Part shown: positions 1 through 5,690 of the stretch, piece by piece
Layout: every line of letters begins with the position of its first letter
Position numbering within the stretch: position 1 is the stretch's first letter
NCBI GenBank assembly: GCA_021789755.1
Contig: JAJYJD010000120.1
Coordinates: 1 to 7,207, forward strand
Direction: 5' to 3'
DNA from: Bacteroidota bacterium
Lineage (GTDB): Bacteria > Bacteroidota > Ignavibacteria > Kryptoniales > JAKASW01
DNA: 7,207 bases
Translations under genes and position numbers: made by a program
Notes under the pieces: generated by a model
The model's input: the letters and a program-made list of their open reading frames with translations, nothing else
The model's database searches: none
Told to the model about the DNA's origin: nothing

Positions 1-177
1 CCTGAAGCGTACAAACCGCCCCATCCCGCCGGACTTGTAAAAACTGTAGCCGCCGGCATTATTGGTTATTATTGCGCCGTATTCGGTGGAGCCGAGGTAA
101 TTGCTCCAGGACTTCGGGGTATCGGGGCGTGTAATTACGTATTCTTTGTTCCTGTCGTCAAACGTACCGTATTGCAT
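1..177 (-). CDS. GH94 family sugar phosphorylase (cellobiose/cellodextrin phosphorylase-like), 3'-partial
   Basis: Translating the minus strand from the ATG at 177 gives 59 codons with no stop up to the window edge. The peptide begins MQYGTFDDRNKEYVITRPDT and continues with NYLGSTEYGAIITNNAGGYSF-type sequence. This is the characteristic N-terminus of GH94 (former GT36) cellobiose and cellodextrin phosphorylases: a FDD..REYVITRPDTP..W.NYLG block, then an AGGYSFY block. Family members are cytoplasmic enzymes of roughly 800 residues that use phosphate to release a sugar 1-phosphate from beta-glucosides; the catalytic domain lies beyond this window. The variant with STEYGAIITNNAGGYSFYKS differs from the NEDFFSLISNTAGGYSFY of classical cellobiose phosphorylase, so the exact substrate (cellobiose, longer cellodextrins or another beta-glucoside) stays open. 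There is no signal peptide, as expected. The ribosome binding site is weak, with only GAGA about 9 bases upstream. It is the last gene of the co-directional block and follows the broken symporter after 153 bp. Confidence 0.85.
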   Translation of the reverse strand, partial: MQYGTFDDRNKEYVITRPDTPKSWSNYLGSTEYGAIITNNAGGYSFYKSGGMGRFVRFR

Positions 178-227
178 GGGCAAATCTCAATAGTGAGTTC
201 TTAATTTTAAGTAAAAGTTTCGGAACG

Positions 228-249
228 TCGAATCCATTTTCCGATTCGA
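228..249. repeat. Perfect 7-bp inverted repeat (hairpin TCGAATC / GATTCGA)
   Basis: The arms TCGAATC (228-234) and GATTCGA (243-249) are perfect inverted copies around an 8-base loop. The hairpin sits about 50 bases upstream of the GH94 start. It has no following T tract, so it is more likely an operator, an mRNA-stability hairpin or chance than a terminator. Confidence 0.5.
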
Positions 250-269
250 TCCACTTGTGCCGGGCCGGA

Positions 270-279
270 GACTCGAGTC
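270..279. repeat. 10-bp perfect palindrome GACTCGAGTC
   Basis: GACTCGAGTC equals its own reverse complement. Its half GAGTCC (275-280) recurs at 321-326 directly after the symporter stop codon. A palindrome with a central CG resembles the general layout of LacI-family operators, but the flanks do not match a known consensus. Any operator function is speculative. Confidence 0.35.
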
Positions 280-302
280 CATGCACAATTCCCAATTCAA
301 AA

Positions 303-315
303 TTTCAAATTGAAA
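303..315. repeat. AT-rich inverted repeat TTTCAA-A-TTGAAA
   Basis: The arms TTTCAA (303-308) and TTGAAA (310-315) flank a single A. They lie within a wider quasi-periodic AT-rich tract (about 287-320) built from AATTC/CAAA-like units. It lies 16 bases downstream of the symporter stop codon on the minus strand. The one-base spacer makes a simple RNA hairpin unlikely, so a protein-binding site or low-complexity sequence is more plausible. Confidence 0.35.
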
Positions 316-330
316 ATTTAGAGTCCTATT

Positions 331-1275
331 CTAGCTCGCTTCCGGGATTCCTGCTGCTTCGCGTTGCGCGCCGACGACTTCCTTGATCTTGTTCATGGTC
401 GGCTCATCCAGCTTGTAGAAAAAGATAAGCAGAATCAGTGCAATAACGCCAGGGACTGCCGGGATAACGCTCATCATCGATGTTAATCCCGTCAGAACGT
501 CGAGATTCTGAGCAACGTTGGCCTGGAATCCGGTCAACGCAAGGATCCATCCTGCGCACATTGCTCCCACAGCCCAGCCTAACTTGTTCGACATGATGGA
601 GGCCGAGTATACGAGCCCGGTGGCTCTTCTTCCCGTTTTCCACTCAGAGTGGTCGGCCGTGTCTGCATACATTGCCCAGAGGAGAGGAGATACCGGGCCG
701 GCCGATACGGAGCTCAGCAACTGGAGCAAGAATATCCAGACGAGATCGCCGGGTCTCAGGAGGATGAACAGGGCCGTGAATAAGATGGCAGCCGCAAAGA
801 GAGCAATGGCGGCGTTCTTCCTTCCAAGCTTCCGGGAGAACCAGGGGACGAGCACAACTCCCGGCAAAGATGCGCCCTGCCCGACGACATTAAATGCCGA
901 CGCCGGCCATTCAAAGTCAAAGCTGTGGGTGGTCCCGAAAAGGGTGATCTGCTGGGTCCCGATGTGATATTTGAAATAGTGCACCGTTATGCTGAGCCTT
1001 ATACAAACGAACAGGATGAAGAGGATGGTCACGGCAAACAACACGACCCACGGCAAGTTTTTCGTGATGTCTTTGAGATCGTTCTTGACTGAAGTTCTCT
1101 CTTTTGTGATGGGCTGTATCCGTTCATGAGTCGAGAGAAAGGTTATGACGAAAAAGATGATCGCCACGACTGCATAGAGTGCCATCGTCGTTTGCCATCC
1201 TTTTGCGCTGCTTCCTCGACCGAAATATTCGGCGAGCGGAAGCGCGGAACGAAAACCTATTCGTCTTCCACACCA
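331..1275 (-). pseudogene. GPH-family (MelB-like) sugar:cation symporter, N-terminal half missing
   Basis: The frame encodes the C-terminal half of a glycoside-pentoside-hexuronide:cation symporter (MFS_2). The diagnostic motif YADTADHSEWKTGRRATG is at residues 173-190 counted from the ATG at 1185. Hydrophobic segments at about 1-17, 45-67, 98-115, 122-143, 148-172, 195-216 and 236-257 correspond to roughly the last six or seven of twelve helices. Family members are usually 440-480 residues; only 284 follow that ATG. The ATG is not a true start, because the open frame upstream reads LPLAEYFGRGSSAKGWQTT, the normal family sequence just before helix 6. Family similarity fades near 1245-1255 and the frame meets a stop at 1276-1278. 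About 175 residues (helices 1-5) are absent. No good ribosome binding site or other start codon is present. A half-size symporter should not transport, so I call it a pseudogene; an assembly error is the alternative. Its original role would have been oligosaccharide uptake for the GH94 enzyme. Confidence 0.85.
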
Positions 1276-1385
1276 TTATACCGTTACAACACGCGCAGAT
1301 CACGACCGGAAAGAAGTCATCGGTTCACCGGTGATCTGGAAAGACACCGAAATAGCCCGGAGGTCCCTGACATATCAAACCTCGA
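1276..1385 (-). other. Junction between the DUF4965-family gene and the symporter remnant
   Basis: These 110 bases follow the stop codon of the glutaminase A-like gene (1386-1388). The three minus-strand frames give only short peptides with stops and nothing resembling symporter helices 1-5, so the missing N-terminus is absent rather than merely frameshifted here. A TATAAT-like hexamer occurs on the minus strand near 1277-1283 but has no matching -35 box. The palindrome TCACCGGTGA lies at 1325-1334. No insertion sequence, direct target duplication or tRNA end is visible. Confidence 0.5.
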
Positions 1386-3431
1386 TTATTTCTTGAGCAA
1401 TTTAATAAAGATCCCCCCGACAACACTCCTCGCCTGGAACCCGTCCCGGCGGGCACTCTTTGTGTCGTACCAATCACTGAATGGAACCCTCTCCGGCGTA
1501 TTGTTCAGATACTCGACGATCGTGTGCATGTAATTCTCAAAATCTTCTCTATCCGAGTACATCGTAGCTACCCAGGTCATCCACTCAGGCTTGGTGAACG
1601 CGGCCCGGTTGTCGAGCGGCAGTCCATACTTGTTGAGCTTCGTCCTATAGAAACTCAGCTCCTGTTTCATGACATCAGGCGGAAAGAGATCCAGGTTGAA
1701 CAACTTGTCCCAGACCATGTTGTACTTCATGCTCCAGGTGCCGGGTTTGTCGAACGCCAGCTTGTAGTGGTCCCTGTCGAGATCCATCTGCGCCCACTTT
1801 TTCGCGTAATCGCTCGCAAGGGCCCGGTATTCCTCAGCCAGCTCATCCTTGCCCGCCATCTCACATATTCTTGAGAAGCAGCCTAGCGCGATGATCGCCT
1901 TCACCGATAGATTCGCGTTATGGGCGAGGTGTCCCGTGAAGTCGTCGGTACAGAGTTGGTTGGCCGGGTCGAGTCCCTCCTGTTTCAGGTAGTTCGCCCA
2001 TTTTTCCAGGCTGCTCCAGTTCTTCATTGCGTAATCCGCGTTGCGATCGTTCCTGCAAACTGCGTAAGTGAGTATGATCATGTTTCCCGATTCTTCGACA
2101 GGCATCTGGTCGACTTCGTTCTTCTCACCGCCGCCATAAACCTGTCCATTCGCCTTCGGATATGTTCCGAGGTCGTGCGGCGCGAAGGGGAATTTCCATC
2201 GCGGCATCTCGGAATACTTGAAGACGGGTGTGAGGAGGGCCTTAAGCAAATCGTTGTTGAAGTACATGAAGAACGGCGCCGATGGATATATGACGTCGAC
2301 CGTGCTGATACAGCCGTTGCTGAAATTTTCCTTCGGGAATAACATCGGAGTGCCGTCTACGTCAGCGACGAGTTTGTGAGCGGCAAATACCTGCCTGTAT
2401 GCAAGGGCACAGATCGACGCATAATCCTTTCCACCAGTTTCGGCAAGCTTCGCGACGAGGCTGCTGTCGAAACCTTCGCACTCTCTCATTAAAGTCCCGT
2501 ACTCGTCGACTCTTCCGGTTATCATGTCGGCAATAGAAGCTCCGTTCCGTTTCCAGTATGCGGGCAGTTTTCTCTCGAAATATTCAATGGAGAAGATCTC
2601 GTCGTACGCGACAAGGACAAATCTTTCCTTCGCCTTGGCGCCGACTTCACCAAGGTTGAACACGTAGGCACATACAGGCCATCCGTCGTTCGCCTGCCTC
2701 GGCATGTTGAAATCGTCTGAAGTCGGTATCGTGTCGCTCTGCATGAACGCGTCCCGCGCCTCGGCGGCCGGTGCAATAACGCTCATTCCATCCTGGCCCC
2801 TCGGCGAACAGAAGTAAACGTATCCCCAATCTATCCGAAGGTCGTCTCCTTTCTTCCCGAGAATGGGCTGCAATTGTGAACCCATCTTCATCACGTCGAC
2901 GCCGGGGAGCTTCAGCCTTCCCCAGACTATTCGCTGGTCGGGCGTGTTGATGCTGAACTCGCCGCCGCCGTCGAAGTAGAGGCTGACCTGGTGAAGCTTG
3001 TTGTCGGTGGATCTCACTTGCCAGGTGATATAAGACGCGTCTTCCGAAATAAGGTCAAGCGAATCGGGAAGCAGCGGAGTTGTGAAGGTCAGTGTTAATT
3101 CTACGCCGGCGTCATCGAACACATATATTGTTTGCGTGGGATTTACGATTGTCGTCTTCAATTTAAGCGCCGGTAGCTGCCTTTCGCTCCCGCCGACAAC
3201 TCTGTAAGTCTTGCCGTCAATCCGGGCCATCAGGAAGATTCCCATCGTTTTCCCTGTCCAATGGCGGGTGTAGTCATCGGCCGGACTATTCGCGAACGAC
3301 CAGACGCTGAAATAAGGGTCGGCTGTCATAAGAGGCACAGCCGGCGGCCTGGTGATGGTTCCCTGCGGGAAGGCATTTGCCTGGATTAAACAAACGGAGA
3401 ACACGGTGCAGTATTGAAGAAACTTATTCAT
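1386..3431 (-). CDS. Secreted glutaminase A-like protein (DUF4964-DUF5127-DUF4965/DUF1793)
   Basis: This 681-residue protein has the full architecture of the family named after fungal glutaminase A (GtaA). The N-terminal DUF4964-type block PAVPLMTADPYFSVWSF is at residues 30-46, with HWTGK at 57-61 and RIDGKTYRVVG at 70-80. A beta-rich central region (about 90-290) follows, then an alpha-helical six-hairpin region (about 320-680) with VDVIYPSAPFF (378-388), FPFAPHDLGTYP (414-425), QMPVEESGNM (442-451), YNMVWDKLFNLDLFP (570-584), KYGLPLDNR (601-609) and PFSDWYDT (650-657), all typical of the family. The start at 3431 was chosen because it gives a signal peptide with an A-N-A cleavage site at 18-20 and a Shine-Dalgarno sequence; an upstream in-frame ATG at 3488 has neither. 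The fungal founder hydrolyses glutamine, but bacterial members lack firm biochemistry, and the six-hairpin fold is shared with many glycosidases. The surrounding glycan genes favour a carbohydrate-related role (inference). The protein is probably periplasmic or exported, with no lipobox. Confidence 0.9.
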   Translation of the reverse strand: MNKFLQYCTVFSVCLIQANAFPQGTITRPPAVPLMTADPYFSVWSFANSPADDYTRHWTGKTMGIFLMARIDGKTYRVVGGSERQLPALKLKTTIVNPTQTIYVFDDAGVELTLTFTTPLLPDSLDLISEDASYITWQVRSTDNKLHQVSLYFDGGGEFSINTPDQRIVWGRLKLPGVDVMKMGSQLQPILGKKGDDLRIDWGYVYFCSPRGQDGMSVIAPAAEARDAFMQSDTIPTSDDFNMPRQANDGWPVCAYVFNLGEVGAKAKERFVLVAYDEIFSIEYFERKLPAYWKRNGASIADMITGRVDEYGTLMRECEGFDSSLVAKLAETGGKDYASICALAYRQVFAAHKLVADVDGTPMLFPKENFSNGCISTVDVIYPSAPFFMYFNNDLLKALLTPVFKYSEMPRWKFPFAPHDLGTYPKANGQVYGGGEKNEVDQMPVEESGNMIILTYAVCRNDRNADYAMKNWSSLEKWANYLKQEGLDPANQLCTDDFTGHLAHNANLSVKAIIALGCFSRICEMAGKDELAEEYRALASDYAKKWAQMDLDRDHYKLAFDKPGTWSMKYNMVWDKLFNLDLFPPDVMKQELSFYRTKLNKYGLPLDNRAAFTKPEWMTWVATMYSDREDFENYMHTIVEYLNNTPERVPFSDWYDTKSARRDGFQARSVVGGIFIKLLKK

Positions 3432-3437
3432 TCGATT

Positions 3438-3443
3438 TCCTTT
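3438..3443 (-). promoter_or_regulatory. Ribosome binding site AAAGGA of the glutaminase A-like gene
   Basis: AAAGGA on the minus strand lies 6 bases before the ATG at 3431. This site decides the start in favour of the 681-residue form with a signal peptide, over the 700-residue reading from 3488, which has no comparable site. Confidence 0.7.
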
Positions 3444-3568
3444 CTGGGCAGGCATTCCCTGAGCAGCGCACAAATCAATTAACCGCATAGGTTACGTACG
3501 ATATCGGTCTGTGTGTGCTGATGAGTTCATGTGATTCAGATTCCTTCTTAATTCAAATTTGTCCGATC
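3444..3568 (-). other. Intergenic gap between esterase and glutaminase A-like genes
   Basis: Together with the ribosome binding site and its spacer, the gap from the esterase stop to the start at 3431 is 137 bp. It contains the palindrome CGATATCG (3499-3506) and an imperfect hairpin ACCG-c-ATA / TATCGGT (3482-3508), but no T-tailed terminator and no convincing promoter. The gap is long enough for an internal promoter. Co-transcription from upstream remains the simpler reading. Confidence 0.3.
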
Positions 3569-5632
3569 CTATTGGGGCCAGTTGTCGGTTCTGAAAGTCG
3601 AAGCCGGAAGTCCCGCCTTGTTGAAAAGCGTCGCCTCCTCTGTGTTGCCCCATGTGTACCGCACCGCGACTGGATGCTTCACTTCCGGGCTGTATACCAC
3701 GAGAGTCTTGCCGACCACTTTCACTTCGGCTTTGACAAAGTTGCGGTCTTGTCCGGCGATGATGAAGTTGGTCTCGCCGTTAAGCGGCTTCGTTAGTAAT
3801 CCGCCGTCCGTGTACTCGAACGAGATTATCGCCTTGCCGTTCCTGACTTTCATCGATTTATAGATCGGGCCGGAGTAGAGCACGTGTTTTCCGTAATTCT
3901 TGGCAAGCGCCCATAATGCGAGGCGTAATCCGACGTCCTGCTTGTCCGGCGGATGAATCGTAGTGAGGCTGCTTATGTCGAGCGTGACAACCATGCCCGT
4001 ATTCGGCACCGACATCGTCAGCCGCTGCGCGTCGCGCACCATGTACGACCTGGATTTCTGGCCGTAAGTCCACGGGGCGATCTGGACCCAATAGAACGGG
4101 ATGTTGCCTTCCTTCCAGTCGGCTCTCCAGTTTTTTATCAAAAGCGGGAAGAGGTATTTATAATTATTATAGTCGCTCGGAAGGTCTGAATTCGATTCGC
4201 CCTGGTACCATAATATTCCCTTCAAATGATACGGGATGAGCGGGGCGATCATACCGTTGAAGAGCATCGTCGGGGTGTTCGGCCCGACGCTTATCGGGAT
4301 CTTCGGACGATCATCAAACGGCTGACCTTTCACACCGTAGACGTAAAATCTGCTGTTGATGTACTCCGCAACCGGGAGATATTTCCATTCACCCGACAAA
4401 AGAATCGCTTCAGTCGAATCGAATTTCGGATGGATCTGCATCTTCAAGCCGTTTCCCCAGATGCCGCCGCCGCCCCCGGTGTCGATCACTCTCACCGCAA
4501 TCGTCAGGCCGGTGTCCTTTACGATGTCTCCAGGAACATTATAGACTCTCGGAGTCGCCCAAAAACCGCCGCCGAGGAGTCCACCGACTTTCGTGCCGTT
4601 CACCCACGTCTCGTCCATATCATCGATGGGCCCAAGCTCGAGGACAAGAGAGGAGTCGATCCAGCTTCTCGGAATCTCGATTGTTTTTCTGAACCAGACG
4701 GCACCGTCGAATTCGCCGACGGAAGTTGCCTCCCAGTAGGTTGGGAGATTCATCCTCTTCCACGCGCTGTCGTTGAAGTCCTTCCCGGAACATGTGCCGT
4801 CGTCGAAGTTCAGGTTGTCATATTCATGGAGCGGGTTCCTCGCGCCGACGTCGATAACGGGATGTGAACGGATCCACTCGTTGAGGCTGTCAACCTGATC
4901 CCTGACGATGTCGATGCTGTCCACCACATTCTTATAATCGGGCAGCCGCCCGAGATATCTGCCACTGATCCACGGCTGGATTTTCGTACCGCCCCACACC
5001 GACCAGATCAGTCCTACCGGGACATGGAGTTCTTCGTAAAGCTTCCGGCCGAAGAAATATCCAACGGCGCTGAACTTCGCCGCAGTCTGCGGGTTGCACT
5101 CGGTCCATGTGCCGACGCAGTTGAACTCGGGTTTAGCGGAAACCGCCCTTGCAACGGCAAACAGTCTTATGTTCGGATAATTCGCCGCTGCGATTTCCTC
5201 GGCTGAGTTCTTTACAGGATTATCGGGAGGCCAGCCCTGGAGCGGTATTTCCATATTCGACTGCCCGGAGCAGAGCCAGACTTCACCTAGCATGACGTTT
5301 ATATATTTTATCGTCGAATCCCCGACGGTGACTTCCACCTGGTACGGCCCGCCGGCTTTCACGGTCTTCAGACGGACTTCCCATGTGCTGTCTTCTTTCA
5401 CAATTGCCCGGGCATTCTGTCCCCAGCTCGCTTTCACCGCTACTTTCTGACTGGGTTCCCCTTTTCCCCAGATCGGGACCGTGGATTTTTGCTGGAGGAC
5501 CATATTATCAGAGAACAACGCTGGCACCAGTAAATATTTCGACGAACTCGCCGGGCCCGATACGGAGACCGGACCGGGGGTCTGGGCTTTCGCGGCCGTA
5601 ACCAGGGCGAGAAGTAATATTGTCAGTTTCAT
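3569..5632 (-). CDS. Secreted sialate O-acetylesterase-type SGNH esterase with inserted jelly-roll domain
   Basis: This 687-residue protein belongs to the SASA / 9-O-acetylesterase family, which removes acetyl groups from sialic acid or, in polysaccharide loci, from plant glycans. A signal peptide (1-16, cleavage after A-K-A) is followed by a beta-sandwich domain (about 35-112, LVPALFSDNMVLQQ...VPIWG). The split SGNH catalytic domain follows: GQSNM at 123-127 carries the nucleophile Ser125, VGLIWSVWGGTKIQPW is at 206-221, WYQGESN at 475-481, and DISSLTTIHPPDKQDVG (552-568) carries Asp552 and His560. Between its halves, residues about 263-445 hold a galactose-binding-like jelly roll of the kind found at the N-terminus of GH2 enzymes (FNDSAWKRMNLPTYW, AVWFRKTIEIP, TWVNGTKVG). 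All key residues are present, so it should be active. The start is supported by the AGAGGA site. It lies 56 bp after the glycoside hydrolase gene, consistent with one operon. The neighbours suggest deacetylation of a plant-type beta-glycan rather than sialic acid (inference). Confidence 0.93.
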   Translation of the reverse strand: MKLTILLLALVTAAKAQTPGPVSVSGPASSSKYLLVPALFSDNMVLQQKSTVPIWGKGEPSQKVAVKASWGQNARAIVKEDSTWEVRLKTVKAGGPYQVEVTVGDSTIKYINVMLGEVWLCSGQSNMEIPLQGWPPDNPVKNSAEEIAAANYPNIRLFAVARAVSAKPEFNCVGTWTECNPQTAAKFSAVGYFFGRKLYEELHVPVGLIWSVWGGTKIQPWISGRYLGRLPDYKNVVDSIDIVRDQVDSLNEWIRSHPVIDVGARNPLHEYDNLNFDDGTCSGKDFNDSAWKRMNLPTYWEATSVGEFDGAVWFRKTIEIPRSWIDSSLVLELGPIDDMDETWVNGTKVGGLLGGGFWATPRVYNVPGDIVKDTGLTIAVRVIDTGGGGGIWGNGLKMQIHPKFDSTEAILLSGEWKYLPVAEYINSRFYVYGVKGQPFDDRPKIPISVGPNTPTMLFNGMIAPLIPYHLKGILWYQGESNSDLPSDYNNYKYLFPLLIKNWRADWKEGNIPFYWVQIAPWTYGQKSRSYMVRDAQRLTMSVPNTGMVVTLDISSLTTIHPPDKQDVGLRLALWALAKNYGKHVLYSGPIYKSMKVRNGKAIISFEYTDGGLLTKPLNGETNFIIAGQDRNFVKAEVKVVGKTLVVYSPEVKHPVAVRYTWGNTEEATLFNKAGLPASTFRTDNWPQ

Positions 5633-5637
5633 TCCAA

Positions 5638-5643
5638 TCCTCT
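5638..5643 (-). promoter_or_regulatory. Ribosome binding site AGAGGA of the esterase gene
   Basis: AGAGGA on the minus strand lies 5 bases before the ATG at 5632, which begins a good signal peptide. It confirms the chosen start. Confidence 0.7.
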
Positions 5644-5676
5644 CAAATCTTATTCGATGCGATCCATGCTCGACGG

Positions 5677-5690
5677 AAGCCCGACGGCTT
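5677..5690. repeat. Small hairpin overlapping the glycoside hydrolase stop codon
   Basis: On the minus strand AAGCC-GTCG-GGCTT forms a 5-bp stem that includes part of the stop codon TAA (5689-5691). There is no T run after it, so it is unlikely to terminate transcription. The motif CCGTCG.GC occurs twice in tandem here, 11 bases apart. Confidence 0.3.

Larger units (their letters stand above)
178..330 (-). promoter_or_regulatory. Intergenic region upstream of the GH94 gene, rich in inverted repeats
   Basis: This 153-bp non-coding gap separates the symporter remnant from the GH94 start. It holds several short symmetric elements in a row: a 7-bp-stem hairpin (228-249), CCGGGCCGG (260-268), a 10-bp palindrome (270-279) and an AT-rich inverted repeat (303-315). 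None of the hairpins is followed by a T run on the minus strand, so no canonical intrinsic terminator is seen. I could not identify a convincing sigma-70 or Bacteroidota-type (TTTG / TAnnTTTG) promoter. A promoter or operator for the GH94 gene here is inferred from position only. Confidence 0.35.

Noticed and set aside
287..320. CRISPR-like or tandem repeat in the AT-rich tract
   Set aside because: The units are only 7-8 bases, imperfect and few, with no spacers; it is simple AT-rich intergenic sequence with one inverted repeat.
1277..1283. TATAAT-like hexamer on the minus strand as a promoter for the symporter remnant
   Set aside because: No -35 element lies 16-18 bases upstream and no ribosome binding site or proper start codon follows, so chance is more likely.
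1126..1533. 135-residue plus-strand frame spanning the symporter junction
   Set aside because: I considered it as a newly inserted gene explaining the truncation, but it overlaps conserved coding at both ends, has low-complexity Arg/Ser-rich composition and no family resemblance.
3432..3488. N-terminal extension of the glutaminase A-like protein from the ATG at 3488
   Set aside because: The 19 extra residues would bury the signal peptide and have no ribosome binding site, whereas the ATG at 3431 has AAAGGA at proper spacing.
4226..4867. 213-residue open frame on the plus strand opposite the esterase
   Set aside because: It is rich in Arg, Asp and Val, matches no family I recognise, and lies wholly antisense to conserved esterase domains; it is a shadow of GC-biased codon use.
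5677..5690. Intrinsic terminator after the glycoside hydrolase
   Set aside because: The stem is only 5 bp and is not followed by a T run; read-through into the esterase is expected.
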